A stretch of 64,000 nt of DNA from Streptomyces aureoverticillatus (GTDB lineage Bacteria > Actinomycetota > Actinomycetes > Streptomycetales > Streptomycetaceae), in NCBI RefSeq assembly GCF_014649395.1, contig NZ_BMSY01000002.1, positions 310,001 through 374,000 on the forward strand, in the 5' to 3' direction. The notes beneath the pieces were generated by a model. The model worked only from the letters and a program-made list of their open reading frames with translations, had not been told where the DNA came from and made no database searches. Of the stretch, positions 1 through 9,245 are shown piece by piece (positions within the stretch are counted from its first letter, which is position 1; every line of letters starts with the position of its first letter). Both the position numbers and the translations under genes were made by a program.

Positions 1-46
1 CCTGGGACGCGAGTCCCGGGAGCCCAGCGGCTTACGGCAGTGGAGG

Positions 47-1456
47 TCAGGCGTCCGACTTCTCGCCGTCGGCCTTGTCCGCCTCGGCGGAGGCGTCGGC
101 GGCGGCCTCGGCCTGCTCACCCTCGACGGAGTCGGCAGCCTCGTCCTCGTCGTCGAGGTCGACGACCTCGCCGTTGGTGTCCTTGACCGTGGCGGCCTCG
201 ACGACGACCGCGAGGGCCTTGCCGCGGGCGACCTCGCCGACGAGCATCGGCACCTGGCCGCCCTCGACGACGGCCTGGGCGAACTGGTCGGGGCTCATGC
301 CGGAGGACTGCGCGCGACGCATGAGGTGCTCGGTGAGCTCCTCCTGGTTGACGTTCAGCTTCTCCTTGTTGACGAGCTCGTCGAGGACGAACTGCGTCTT
401 GATGCCCTTGACCGCCTGCTCGCGGGTCTCGGCGTCGAACTCCTCCTCGGTCTTGCCCTGGATCTCCAGGTACTTCGCGAGGTCGAGGCCCATCTGGCCG
501 AGCTGGTGGTGCTCCAGGTTGTGCTTGCGGGTGCGGACCTCGTCCTCGAGCAGCTTCTCGGGGACGGGGACCTCGACGAGCTCCAGGAGCTTCTCCAGGA
601 CGCGCTCCTGGGCCTGCGTGGCCTGGTCGAACTGGCGGGCCGTCTCCAGGCGCTTGCGGCTGTCGGCCTTCAGCTCGTCCAGGGTGTCGAACTCCGACGC
701 GAGCTGCGCGAAGTCGTCGTCCAGCTCCGGCAGTTCACGCTTGGCGACCTGGGTGACCTTGACGGTGACCTCGGACTCCTTGCCGGCCGCCGAGCCGCCC
801 TTCAGCTCGGAGGTGAAGGTGGCCTCGCCACCGGCCTCCAGGCCCTTGACGGCGTCGTCGATGCCTTCGAGCAGCTCGCCGGAGCCGATGGTGTACGAGA
901 CGCCGGAGGCGACCCCGTCCTCCAGGACCTCGCCGTCGACCTTGGCCTCCAGGTCGATCGTCACGACGTCGCCGTCCTCGGCGGGGCGCTCGACCGGGGA
1001 CGTGGAGGCGAAGCGCTCGCGCAGCTCCTCGACGGCCTTGTCGACGTCCTCGTCGGCGATCTCGACCGCGTCGACCTCGACCTCGATGCCGGAGTAGTCC
1101 GGGATCTCGATGGTCGGGCGGATGTCGACCTCGGCGGTGAAGTTGAGGGTCTCGTTGTCCTTCAGCTCGGTGATGTCCACGTCGGGCTGGCCCAGGACGT
1201 TGAGCTCGGCCTCGTTGACCGCCTCGGTGTAGAACTTCGGGAGGGCGTCGTTGACGGCCTCCTCCAGCACGGCACCGCGGCCGAACCGCTGGTCGATGAC
1301 GCGGGCCGGGATCTTGCCCTTGCGGAAGCCCTTCACCGTGACCTGCTGGTTGATCTTCTTGTACGCCGCGTCGAGGCTGTCCTTGAGCTCCTCGAAGGGC
1401 ACCTCGACAGTGAGCCGAACCCGGGTCGGGTTCAGGGTCTCCACGGCGCTCTTCAC
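47..1456 (-). CDS. tig: Trigger factor, ribosome-associated chaperone and prolyl isomerase
   Basis: Trigger factor binds the ribosome exit tunnel, shields nascent chains and isomerises peptidyl-prolyl bonds. The 469-residue protein has the three expected parts: an N-terminal ribosome-binding domain with the signature GFRKGKIP at residues 43-50, an FKBP-type isomerase domain at roughly 160-245, and a helical chaperone domain to about 420. A very acidic Ala/Asp/Glu tail of about 35 residues follows, as is usual in actinomycetes. I chose the GTG at 1456 because AAGGAG lies at 1465-1470 and homology begins there; the reading frame stays open to 1627 but that part is unlike the family. tRNA-Pro lies just upstream on the same strand. 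In streptomycetes clpP genes usually follow, which here would be outside the window. Confidence 0.97.
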   Translation of the reverse strand: MKSAVETLNPTRVRLTVEVPFEELKDSLDAAYKKINQQVTVKGFRKGKIPARVIDQRFGRGAVLEEAVNDALPKFYTEAVNEAELNVLGQPDVDITELKDNETLNFTAEVDIRPTIEIPDYSGIEVEVDAVEIADEDVDKAVEELRERFASTSPVERPAEDGDVVTIDLEAKVDGEVLEDGVASGVSYTIGSGELLEGIDDAVKGLEAGGEATFTSELKGGSAAGKESEVTVKVTQVAKRELPELDDDFAQLASEFDTLDELKADSRKRLETARQFDQATQAQERVLEKLLELVEVPVPEKLLEDEVRTRKHNLEHHQLGQMGLDLAKYLEIQGKTEEEFDAETREQAVKGIKTQFVLDELVNKEKLNVNQEELTEHLMRRAQSSGMSPDQFAQAVVEGGQVPMLVGEVARGKALAVVVEAATVKDTNGEVVDLDDEDEAADSVEGEQAEAAADASAEADKADGEKSDA

Positions 1457-1642
1457 GGTTCGGTCTCCTTGTGGGCTGACTGCTTGGATTCTGCCCGGTT
1501 GAGAGACACACGGGCACGCAGCTTGCATAGTAACGGCACGCGGGAGCCGACCCACAATGCGATCTTGAAAGACGGACCGCCGGGGCCGTGCGAGCTTCGG
1601 TCCCCGCCGGGAACGGGCCACGGACACGGGGGATCGAGCTGG

Positions 1643-1716
1643 TCGGGGTGGCGGGATTTGAACCCACGGCCTTCCGCTCCCAAAGCGGACGCGCTACCAA
1701 GCTGCGCCACACCCCG
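1643..1716 (-). tRNA. tRNA-Pro (anticodon UGG)
   Basis: The minus strand reads a full 74-nt cloverleaf. The acceptor arm CGGGGTG pairs with CACCCCG, with discriminator A. The D arm contains GCGCAGCTTGGTAGCGC. The anticodon stem TCCGC/GCGGA encloses the loop TTTGGGA, giving anticodon TGG. The T arm carries GGTTCAAATCC. The 3' CCA is not encoded, as is common in streptomycetes. Confidence 0.96.
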
Positions 1717-1867
1717 TCGGTGCGACACGTAGGGTACATGCCCGCAGGCAGTGCGGCGCCCGCTTATTCGGGGCGCGAAAGGGGGTGTGCGGGGCACGGC
1801 TCCGACCCGCTACGATGCTGTCCGTGCCGCGCACGCTGACCTGCGAAGGGTGTGCTGCGCGAGCTGT

Positions 1868-1938
1868 GCGGGCGTAGCTCAATGGTAGAGCCCTAGTCTT
1901 CCAAACTAGCTACGCGGGTTCGATTCCCGTCGCCCGCT
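1868..1938 (+). tRNA. tRNA-Gly (anticodon UCC)
   Basis: A 71-nt cloverleaf: the acceptor GCGGGCG pairs with CGCCCGC plus discriminator T. The anticodon stem CTAGT/ACTAG encloses CTTCCAA, giving TCC (glycine). The T arm is GGGTTCGATTCCC. CCA is not encoded. It is transcribed divergently from tRNA-Pro and followed within five bases by a strong hairpin terminator. Confidence 0.96.
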
Positions 1939-1942
1939 CTGT

Positions 1943-1995
1943 GGCCCCGGCCCGGTGTGCAGGTTCTCGCCTGTGCGCCGGGCCGGGGCTTTTTC
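1943..1995 (+). terminator. Rho-independent terminator of tRNA-Gly
   Basis: GGCCCCGGCCCGG at 1943 pairs with CCGGGCCGGGGC near 1978-1989, directly followed by TTTTT. This is an unusually canonical intrinsic terminator with a U-tract for this GC content. Confidence 0.85.
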
Positions 1996-2025
1996 GTGCG
2001 CCCGGCGCTTTTCCCTTCGCCGGGG

Positions 2026-2095
2026 CAGGGGTTTCGTGCGTTCCCCGGGTCCGGGGTTTCGTACGTTCTCCGCGTCAGGGGTTTCGTACGTCGAT
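2026..2095. repeat. Three imperfect ~25-bp direct repeats at the kinase 3' end
   Basis: The motif CAGGGGTTTCGT(A/G)CGT appears three times at about 25-bp spacing (near 2028, 2053 and 2076). The third copy contains the kinase stop codon and its last codons (RNP-stop); the other two lie just beyond the stop. They look like tandem duplications of the gene's 3' end. Confidence 0.6.
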
Positions 2096-4183
2096 GCTGT
2101 AGACGGAGCGGACCCCGTAGGGGACGTAGAGGGCGTCGCCGACGAGGGTCAGCGTGGCGCCGGCCTCCGCGGCGGCGTTCATCCCCGCACCGCTGCCGCG
2201 GGCGGGGAGGGTCCATCTCTCCTCGCCGGTTCTGCGGTCGAGCACCGAGAGCCGGCCGTTCAGCGAGGCGAGGTACACGTGCGCCCCCGAGGTCAGCGGT
2301 GGGCCCGGCGACTCCACGGCGGAATTGACCGACCACCGTTCACGGCCGGTACGCGGGTCGACCGCGTGCACGTCGCCGTTGGGGTACGTGAAGTAGAGGG
2401 TGTCCCCGCTCACGGCGGGCGTCGCCTGGGCCGGCTGGGGTCGGGCGAGGGGCAGGGCCCGCACCCGGCGGGTGGCGAGGTCGAGCACGCTGACCCGGTA
2501 GTGCGACGTGTCCGCGAGGTCGTGGACGAACAGCAGGCGGCCGGACGCCGCACCCAGGAGTTCGAGGCCCGCCGGTGCCACGGTCACGGTCCAGTCCGGT
2601 CTGCCGGTGCGGAGGTCGAGGCGGGCTATGCGGGTGCGCCGCCCGTCGACGGGACAGAGCAGGTAGCCGTGCCCCTCGGCAGCGCGCACCCGGCAGTGCA
2701 CCGAGGGGAGCTCGTGGCGCCAGCGGGCCTTTCCGGTGTCGGTCCGCAGCAGGGCGTACTCGTCGCCTCGGGCGCCGAAGGCGGTGAGCACCCCCGCGTC
2801 GGTCCACACCGCACCGCCGTGCTCCGCGTCCGGGGTGGGCGGCGCGGCGTGCTCACCGTGCTGCGTGGCGGTGGTCCACTCCTCCGCGCCGGTGCGGGCG
2901 TCGAGCGCCTGGATCGCGTAGTGCGGGACGGGTGACTCCTCACGATCGACCTGGTCGTTGCGGTAGACGAAGACCCGGCCACCGGAGGCACCGATGACGC
3001 GGCCCTCCAGGTCCCCCCAGTCGCCGGGGGTCCGGTCGACCGGGTGGCTCCAGTCGAACTTGCCGGTGGCGAGCGAGAACCGCGCGGCTTTCACGTCGTC
3101 GCCGGCGCAGAAGAGTCCGCTCCCGGCGGCGACACAGCCGCCGAAGGATCCCGATGCCTCCCCGCGGTCACGCGTGTCCTTCGAGTCCCAGGCCCGCCAG
3201 CCCCTGGGCAGCTCACCGGCCTCGGATTCCGTCCCCGACGGCCACAGGGCGAGCCCGGACGCGAGGCCCGCGAGGAGCACCCCCGCCGCGGCGGCGAGCA
3301 CGCGCCCCCGGCGCCGTCGGCGCGGGCGCACCGCCTCCGTCGCCGCGTCCGCCCGTGGTGGGGTCGGCGGCAGGGGTTCGCCGCGCAGCAGCGCCAACAG
3401 CTCGTCCGGCGTGGGGCGTTCCTTGGGGTGTTTGGCGAGGCACTGGGCGACGAAGGGGCGCAACTCGGCGGGGACGCCGTCGAGTTCGGGGGTGGCCTTG
3501 ACCACGCCGGTGGCCGTCTCGTACGGGGAGTCGCTGTCGAAGGGCCCCCGGCCGGTGGCCGCGTACGTGAGGACCGAGCCGAGGGAGAAGATGTCCGAGG
3601 CCGGGCCCACGTCGCGGGGGGACGTGAGTTGTTCGGGGGACATGTAGGGCGGTGTGCCCATGACGCGGCCGGTCTGGGTCAGGGGGTCGCCTGCGAGGGC
3701 CTCGGCCGCGCGGGAGACGCCGAAGTCGATGACGCGGGGGCCGTCTTCGGCCAGCATCACGTTGGCCGGTTTGAGGTCGCGGTGGACGACGCCTACGCGG
3801 TGGATGTCCCGCAGCGCCTCGGTGAGGCCGGCGGCGAGTTCCTGGAGGCGGTCCGGGGGCAGCGGGCCTTCGCGGCGGACGTGGGTGCCGAGATCCTCGC
3901 CGGGGATGTGGAGCGTGGCCATCCAGGGCCGCGGGGCGTCCGCGCCGGCGTCCACGACCGGCGCCGTGAACGCCCCGCTGACGCGACGCGCGGCCGCCAC
4001 CTCGCGGCGGAAGCGGGTGCGGAACTCCTGGTCGTCGGCGTACTGCCCGTGCACGACCTTGACGGCGAGCCGCCGGCCGGACGCGGAGCGGGCGAGGTAG
4101 ACGACGCCCATCCCGCCGGAGCCGAGGCGGTCCTCGATCGGATAGCCGCCGACCTCCACCGGGTCGGTGTCCCGCAGAGCCAT
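2075..4183 (-). CDS. Membrane Ser/Thr protein kinase with extracellular PQQ-like beta-propeller
   Basis: A 702-residue Hanks-type kinase. The N-terminal kinase domain shows the glycine loop GSGGMG (21-26), the ATP lysine in AVKVV (Lys42), the catalytic HRDLKPAN (135-142), DFG (154-156) and the activation-segment motif GTPPYMSPEQL. A basic proline-rich juxtamembrane stretch is followed by one membrane helix at about 293-313. The outside portion (about 330-702) has repeated motifs such as G..LYAS..G.L..LD.RTGEERW, typical of PQQ/PQQ-like (Pyrrolo-quinoline quinone) propeller blades. This architecture suggests the propeller senses an extracellular ligand and the kinase signals inside; the ligand and substrates cannot be read from sequence. 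The 66-residue membrane protein gene lies 33 bp upstream on the same strand and may share its transcript. Confidence 0.93.
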   Translation of the reverse strand: MALRDTDPVEVGGYPIEDRLGSGGMGVVYLARSASGRRLAVKVVHGQYADDQEFRTRFRREVAAARRVSGAFTAPVVDAGADAPRPWMATLHIPGEDLGTHVRREGPLPPDRLQELAAGLTEALRDIHRVGVVHRDLKPANVMLAEDGPRVIDFGVSRAAEALAGDPLTQTGRVMGTPPYMSPEQLTSPRDVGPASDIFSLGSVLTYAATGRGPFDSDSPYETATGVVKATPELDGVPAELRPFVAQCLAKHPKERPTPDELLALLRGEPLPPTPPRADAATEAVRPRRRRRGRVLAAAAGVLLAGLASGLALWPSGTESEAGELPRGWRAWDSKDTRDRGEASGSFGGCVAAGSGLFCAGDDVKAARFSLATGKFDWSHPVDRTPGDWGDLEGRVIGASGGRVFVYRNDQVDREESPVPHYAIQALDARTGAEEWTTATQHGEHAAPPTPDAEHGGAVWTDAGVLTAFGARGDEYALLRTDTGKARWRHELPSVHCRVRAAEGHGYLLCPVDGRRTRIARLDLRTGRPDWTVTVAPAGLELLGAASGRLLFVHDLADTSHYRVSVLDLATRRVRALPLARPQPAQATPAVSGDTLYFTYPNGDVHAVDPRTGRERWSVNSAVESPGPPLTSGAHVYLASLNGRLSVLDRRTGEERWTLPARGSGAGMNAAAEAGATLTLVGDALYVPYGVRSVYSIDVRNP

Positions 4184-4216
4184 CCGCCGCAGACCCCCAT
4201 CCGCCGCCGTCCGTCG

Positions 4217-4417
4217 TCAGAACTGTATGTCCCCGATGGTCTCCGCGAGGGAGTCGAGCAGTTCCTGAATGTCGTCGGCCATTCCCGTGGAGGCAAGGAC
4301 GAAGCCGAAGAGCGCCGCGACGATGGCCGGCCATACCTTGATGTTTCCCTGACGAATCATCATGACAAGGACGATCGCCAACAGCAGCACCACTGACAGC
4401 GAAATGGCCACACTCAT
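4217..4417 (-). CDS. Small two-segment membrane protein of unknown function
   Basis: A 66-residue protein with two hydrophobic stretches, about residues 3-22 (SVAISLSVVLLLAIVLVMMI) and 30-48 (VWPAIVAALFGFVLASTG). It ends in an acidic amphipathic tail of about 20 residues (DDIQELLDSLAETIGDI). The start is the ATG at 4417; a GTG one codon upstream is also possible. I do not recognise a named family. It resembles the small membrane proteins streptomycetes encode beside transfer or regulatory genes, but that is only an impression. It sits 33 bp upstream of the receptor kinase on the same strand, so a role with that kinase is possible but unproven. Confidence 0.72.
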   Translation of the reverse strand: MSVAISLSVVLLLAIVLVMMIRQGNIKVWPAIVAALFGFVLASTGMADDIQELLDSLAETIGDIQF

Positions 4418-5133
4418 CACACCCTAGGTCGGTCGCTCTCCCGCCCGGGGGGTACGACCCCGCACTCCCCCGCCAGAACCATCGTGCCACCAACAGGACC
4501 GCGCCATGCGGCCGGTGACACATCGTCGGCCAAGCCCTGCCCCGGCCATGACCAGTTGCGCACCCGCCGCGCGGACCGCGCCGGGCCCGCGGCGCATGCC
4601 CCGCACGCGAACCGCGGGCATCCGCACGGGAATTCGACGGTTCCGCCGGACGGCGAATTCGACTTGATCGTTTCCATGGCCAGCCATCGGCCCGACGCCG
4701 CCCGGACACCGTCCCGTCACCCGTACACAGCGGCACCCTCACAAGCCGTTCACAGGAATTCGAATTGTTGCCGGGAGCACATCGAGGGGGCTGCCATAAC
4801 CCACCACGGTCCGATCAACCGGGACATTTCACCAGAGTCGCCCGCGGGCGTTATGCGCGATTTAAGCGGTACGAGACATGACGTACCGGACAGTTATCCA
4901 TCGCGTCACGCGGATACCCGTGTGCCGCGGAAAACCGAAATCCTGAAGGCGCGGGCCGGGGAAAGCCGTGGGAAACGGTGGGAACACGGAGGTATGAACG
5001 GGGCGAATGAGTTGAGGGTTTTACGGGAACACCACGGCGACGCTAGGGTGCCTCAGATGTTCCACGCTGCCATGACCCCCGCAGGCGCAGTGCGGTCCCG
5101 GATCGTCTCACCGAGCTCGTGGTGGGAGGGCCT
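4418..5133. other. 716-bp intergenic region, no convincing gene
   Basis: The region separates two divergent genes and has a lower GC content than its surroundings, notably around 4740-4930. Open frames on both strands here lack ribosome sites, codon bias and recognisable products. It contains a short inverted repeat, GGTAC..GTACC near 4869-4888, and a plausible promoter for the acyltransferase at 5020-5049. The size and composition suggest long regulatory leaders or a decayed gene. Confidence 0.6.
5020..5049 (+). promoter_or_regulatory. Candidate vegetative promoter of the acyltransferase gene
   Basis: TTTACG at 5020-5025 and TAGGGT at 5044-5049, spaced by 18 bp, fit the streptomycete housekeeping consensus (TTGAC, N16-18, TAGRRT). 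They lie about 85 bp ahead of the chosen start codon. The match is imperfect at -35. Confidence 0.4.
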
Positions 5134-6420
5134 GTGACGAATCCCGTTCAACCGCACGGCCGGCATCGGGCACCGCTCCCTCCCGTCCAGCCCTCCGGAC
5201 CGGAGACGGCCGCCGGAATGCCCGCCCCGCGCGTCCCCCACTCCTCAGCGGCCGCCACCGCCCCCCGCCCGGCGGGCCGCCACACCGCGCATCCCCCCCA
5301 GTCCGGTCATCCCGGCCACACCGGCCACCCCCGTCATTCCGCACCCGCCGCCGCGAGCGGCACCGGTGCCGCGGGCAGACCCGCCAAGCAGCGCGACGCG
5401 TTCTTCGACAACGCCAAGTACCTGGCGATCGTGCTGGTCGCGATGGCTCACGCGTGGGAGCCGCTGACGGATCACAGCCGTACCGCCGAAGCGCTGTACA
5501 TGACCGTCTACACCTTCCACATGCCGGCGTTCATCCTGATCTCCGGCTACTTCTCGCGCAGCTTCGACATGCGCCCGGACCGGCTCAAGCGGCTCGTGAC
5601 CGGTGTCGCCGTGCCGTACGTGATCTTCGAGGTCGCGTACACCTTCTTCAAGCGGTGGGCCGACGACGATCCGACGCAGCCGATCAGCCTGCTCGACCCC
5701 TGGTACCTGACGTGGTTCCTGATCGCCCTGTTCGTGTGGCGGCTGACCACCCCGCTGTGGAAGATCGTGCGCTGGCCGGTGCCGCTGGCCCTGTGCATCG
5801 CCGTGCTCGCGGTGATCTCGCCCGACATCGGCGACGACCTCGACCTCCAGCGCGTGCTGCAGTTCATGCCGTTCTTCGTGCTCGGCCTGTTCATCAAGCC
5901 CGAGCACTTCCAGCTGGTGCGGCGGCGCGAGGTACGGATCCTGTCCGTGCCCGTCTTCGCCTGCGCGGTGGTGCTCGCCTACTGGGCCGCCCCGCGGATG
6001 ACGTCCGTCTGGTTCTACCGCCGCGACAGCGCGCAGGAACTGGGCGTCCCGTGGTGGGTGGGCGTGGTCATGACGCTCGCGCTCTTCGGGTGCTCGGTGC
6101 TGCTCACCGCGTGCTTCTTCGCGTGGGTGCCGCGCCGGAAGATGTGGTTCACCCTGCTGGGGGCGGGGACCCTGTACGGGTACCTGCTGCATGGCTTCCT
6201 CGCCAAGGGGTCCCGGTTCTGGGGCTGGTTCGACGAGTACGAGTGGCTGCACAAGCCTGCCGGCGAGGTGGTCGTGACGCTGGTCGCCGGCGCGGTGGTG
6301 ACGCTGCTGTGTACGCCGCCGGTGCAGCGGGTGTTCCGCTTCGCGATGGAGCCGAAGATGGAGTGGGCGTTCCGCCGCGACGCGGCCGCGCTGGCCCGCG
6401 AGCGGTCCGCTTCGCGGTGA
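5134..6420 (+). CDS. Acyltransferase 3 family membrane protein (fucose 4-O-acetylase-like)
   Basis: A 428-residue protein. The first 80 residues are Pro/His/Ala-rich and probably cytoplasmic and disordered. After them come about ten membrane helices with the family's features: the opening D.AKYLAIVLVAMAHAW with the conserved histidine, then FHMPAFILISGYFSR. These match the Acyl_transf_3 family, which moves acetyl or other acyl groups across the membrane onto sugars or polymers; COG3594 (fucose 4-O-acetylase type) is the nearest I recall. The GTG at 5134 was chosen because GGGAGG at 5125-5130 precedes it; in-frame GTGs at 5119 and 5122 are alternatives. It stands alone, so the acceptor is unknown. 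It converges on the ABC exporter genes, with a hairpin between. Confidence 0.88.
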   Translation: MTNPVQPHGRHRAPLPPVQPSGPETAAGMPAPRVPHSSAAATAPRPAGRHTAHPPQSGHPGHTGHPRHSAPAAASGTGAAGRPAKQRDAFFDNAKYLAIVLVAMAHAWEPLTDHSRTAEALYMTVYTFHMPAFILISGYFSRSFDMRPDRLKRLVTGVAVPYVIFEVAYTFFKRWADDDPTQPISLLDPWYLTWFLIALFVWRLTTPLWKIVRWPVPLALCIAVLAVISPDIGDDLDLQRVLQFMPFFVLGLFIKPEHFQLVRRREVRILSVPVFACAVVLAYWAAPRMTSVWFYRRDSAQELGVPWWVGVVMTLALFGCSVLLTACFFAWVPRRKMWFTLLGAGTLYGYLLHGFLAKGSRFWGWFDEYEWLHKPAGEVVVTLVAGAVVTLLCTPPVQRVFRFAMEPKMEWAFRRDAAALARERSASR

Positions 6421-6758
6421 GATTACGGTGCCCTGGGCTGGGCGGGGTCTGCGGCTCCCGTCCTACCGCTCCCCAGCCCGCCGCTCCGCGGCGGATCTCT
6501 CCCACCCGCCCACCCGTTTCCAGCACACCGACGGCTCCAGGCCGCAGAACACCTCACGGCCTGCCCGAGACCTCGGGCAGGCCGTGCTTCGGTGCCACGG
6601 GGGCTTGTCGGGCGTCGACGGGGCGGGTGGGCGGCAGTACGGTGCCGGTCCTTGCTGTGGGCAATCGTCCCGCAGGGCGGGACGGGTGGGCACAGCCCAG
6701 GCCGACGGTCACCGTCCCGTCAGGCGGCCACCCGGCCGACGGCCCGCAAGGCGGGCGG
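6421..6758. repeat. Intergenic region with a repeat shared with 55341-55650
   Basis: This gap has no gene. Blocks at about 6479-6530 (GCCGCTCCGCGGC, ATCTC.CCACCC, CGTTTCCAGCAC) and 6653-6708 (GCTGTGGGCAATCGT, CCGCAGGGCGGGACGGG, CAGCCCAGGCCGACGG) recur in the same order near 55347-55428 and 55585-55638. The middle parts differ. It looks like a streptomycete dispersed intergenic element with diverged filler. Confidence 0.65.
6555..6586. terminator. Perfect 15-bp hairpin between convergent genes
   Basis: CACGGCCTGCCCGAG (6555-6569) pairs perfectly with CTCGGGCAGGCCGTG (6572-6586). It sits between the 3' ends of the acyltransferase and the ABC permease genes and should stop transcription from both sides. 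There is no long U-tract, as is normal in streptomycetes. Confidence 0.8.
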
Positions 6759-9245
6759 TCACCTCAGGGCCGCCCGCGCCGGCACCGCCGTGGCCACCAG
6801 GCCGAGCACCACGGCCGACCCGGCGAAGGCCCCGTACAGCAGCGGCGGGATATAAGGAGCCTCACCGGTCAGCCCGTTCATCATCGGGACGAGCGTGGCG
6901 AGGGCGATGCCGGTGCCGATGATCACGCCCGCGCAGGTCACGAGCAGCGCCTCCCAGCGCACCATCCGCATCACCTGGCGGCGCGTGGAGCCGATCAGGC
7001 GCAGCGTGCCGAGTTCGCGGCGGCGGTCCAGGATCGTCATCACCAGCGTGTTGGCGGCGGCGACGGCGGCGAAGCCGCCCAGTACGGCCGCCATGACCCC
7101 GTTCGCCCAGGCGTTGATCTCGCGGTCGACCGAGGCGGCCGCGGTGTAGCCGTCGCGGTCCTTGACCGTGCCCAGGGACTTCAGCGATGCGGCGGTGCCG
7201 CCCTTCGTCCAGATCTCCGGGTAGAGGGAGGACGTGACGTGCTCCTTCAAGTCGGCGGCGGGGAACGTCACTTGGGACAGGCCGAGGCCCCGCTCGTACG
7301 TCGCCGTGATCTTCGGGCGGGCCTTCGTGCCGTCGGGCAGCCGCAGTTCGACACGGTCGCCGGTCTTCAGGTGCGCGGACTCGGCGAGCATGGCGTCCAC
7401 CGCGATCTGCCCCTTGCCCAGGGCGAGTTCACCGGTCTTGACGTTGAGGTCCTGCACCTTGGCGAGGTCGGCGGCGGTGCCCGTGACACCCTGCGTCGGC
7501 ACCGACTCCAGCCAGCGGTCGCCGCCGGAGCCCTTGGGTATCAGGACGGAGGTCTTCAGCAGGCCCACGGCGGAGCTGACGCCGGAGGCCCGCTCGGCCT
7601 TCCGTACCGCCTCGGGGCCGAAGCCGCCGTCCGACGTGACGATGTGGTCGGCCGTGATGCCGTCCCGCTGCTGCTTCTCCGTGACCCGCTCCTCGCTGGT
7701 GTGCATGAAGACGAGCGTCGAGGAGAACGCCATGGCGAGCACGATCGGGGTGATGGCGGAGGCCAACCGGCGTGCGTTGGTGCGGGAGTTGGCCGCGGCC
7801 AGCGACGCGGAGGCGCCCGCGCCGCGCAGCGGAAGCCCGAACAGGGCCGCGCAGCCACGCGCCACCAGCGGGCCCAGCAGCGCCACCGCGAGCATGAAGA
7901 GCATCACGACGCCGAGCGCCGCGTTCGCCGCGTCGTCGCCGGTCGAGGTGGCGGCGAAGCGCGCGAAGACGATGCCGCCGACCACCGCGGCGACACCGAG
8001 CGGCGTACGGATCCAGCCGAGCTGCGTCCGCTCCACGGATGCCTCGCTCAGCGCCTGGCCCGGCTTGATGCGGGACGGGCGGCGGGCGGACATGTACCCG
8101 GCGAACAGGGCGGTGATGAGCGCGGTGCCCGTCGCGGCGACGAACGGGATGAACGAGACGGACAGGTCGACGGCCTCCGGGATCGCGCCCCTGTCCTTGA
8201 GCTGCCCGAACCACCAGTTCGCCAGGGCGACGCCGGGCAGACAGCCGAGCACGCCCGCGAGCGGCGCGACGAGGAGCGCCTCCGTGGCGATCGTCCGGCG
8301 GACCTGACGCGGTGTCGTACCGATGGCGCGCAGCAGCGCGAACTCGCGGGCCCGCTGGCCGACGGAGAGCGCGACGGTGCCGGCCGCCGTGAAGACGGCG
8401 ACCATCGCGGCGACGCCGCCGAAGGAGCCGCCGAGGCCGGTGAGCATCTCCTTGGCGTACGCCAGTCGGGAGTTCTCCACGGCGCCGCGCCCGTCGCCCG
8501 TGTGGACCTCCGCCTTGTCCCCGAGGGCCTTGGCGACCTGGGACTTGAGCGTGGCGTCCGTGACGCCGTCCTTGGGCAGCACGGCGATGGCGTCGATGCG
8601 GTCCGGGTGCCCGGAGAGGCGTACCGCGTCCGTGTCGGCGAACCAGGCCGTCGGGCCGCTCTCCTGGCCCGATGTGCCCTCCGCGCCCTCCGCGCCTGCC
8701 GAGCCCTTCGTGAGCCCGGAGACGCGGAAGTCACGCGGGCCGTCGGCCGTGGTGAGCGTGACGTGTTCGCCGACGCGGACCTTCGCCGCCGGGGACAGGA
8801 CCACTTCGCCGGCGCCGGGCGCCCGCCCGGAGAGCAGCTTCTCGCCGGTGAAGGCGGTGGAGCCCCAGCCGTGCGCGGTCAGCGCCGTGTTCCCGTGCTT
8901 GACGGGGAAGGTGACGTCGGCCACGGCGGTACGGGCGCCGGGCACCGAACCCGCCTTCGCCACCAGGGAGTTGTCGAGGCGGGCCCGGTCCGGCACGGGC
9001 TCGCCCTCGTCGCTCCGGTCCTCACCGCTGCCCGTGACGTAGTGGGCCTTCTGGTCGGCGGCGGCCACGACGGGCGCCCCCGCGTACCGCTCCGGCGGCA
9101 CGGAGGCGCGCAAGCCTGTCTCCAGGAGGATGCCGCACGCGGACACGATCAGCGCCGCCATGGCGAGCGCGACGAACGTGCCCACGAAGCCCGCGGGTTT
9201 GAAGCGGACGGCCGCGCGGGCCAGCCCGTTGGGTACGAAGCTCAT
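6759..9245 (-). CDS. FtsX/MacB-family ABC transporter permease
   Basis: An 828-residue permease with two FtsX domains. A first helix near residues 20-42 is followed by a large extracytoplasmic MacB-like domain (about 45-260). A first FtsX helix set covers about 270-390, further helices lie at about 430-480, then a second outside domain, and a final FtsX set at about 700-820 (VLGGFAAVAAANTLVMTILD, LRLIGSTRRQVMRMV). The motif LLRAIGTTPRQVRRTI in the first set is the usual FtsX coupling-type segment. Such pairs export peptides, lipids or drugs, or couple to envelope enzymes. Its start overlaps the ATPase stop as ATGA, so the two are translated together; the ATPase is the obvious partner. Confidence 0.93.
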   Translation of the reverse strand: MSFVPNGLARAAVRFKPAGFVGTFVALAMAALIVSACGILLETGLRASVPPERYAGAPVVAAADQKAHYVTGSGEDRSDEGEPVPDRARLDNSLVAKAGSVPGARTAVADVTFPVKHGNTALTAHGWGSTAFTGEKLLSGRAPGAGEVVLSPAAKVRVGEHVTLTTADGPRDFRVSGLTKGSAGAEGAEGTSGQESGPTAWFADTDAVRLSGHPDRIDAIAVLPKDGVTDATLKSQVAKALGDKAEVHTGDGRGAVENSRLAYAKEMLTGLGGSFGGVAAMVAVFTAAGTVALSVGQRAREFALLRAIGTTPRQVRRTIATEALLVAPLAGVLGCLPGVALANWWFGQLKDRGAIPEAVDLSVSFIPFVAATGTALITALFAGYMSARRPSRIKPGQALSEASVERTQLGWIRTPLGVAAVVGGIVFARFAATSTGDDAANAALGVVMLFMLAVALLGPLVARGCAALFGLPLRGAGASASLAAANSRTNARRLASAITPIVLAMAFSSTLVFMHTSEERVTEKQQRDGITADHIVTSDGGFGPEAVRKAERASGVSSAVGLLKTSVLIPKGSGGDRWLESVPTQGVTGTAADLAKVQDLNVKTGELALGKGQIAVDAMLAESAHLKTGDRVELRLPDGTKARPKITATYERGLGLSQVTFPAADLKEHVTSSLYPEIWTKGGTAASLKSLGTVKDRDGYTAAASVDREINAWANGVMAAVLGGFAAVAAANTLVMTILDRRRELGTLRLIGSTRRQVMRMVRWEALLVTCAGVIIGTGIALATLVPMMNGLTGEAPYIPPLLYGAFAGSAVVLGLVATAVPARAALR

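Noticed and set aside
1457..1627. N-terminal extension of trigger factor
   Set aside because: The longer frame is open, but homology and the AAGGAG ribosome site support the GTG at 1456.
4418..4677. Small minus-strand open frame ending at TGATG with the 66-residue gene
   Set aside because: It could be coupled to the small membrane gene, but codon usage is weak and no ribosome site precedes its start; too little support to list as a gene.
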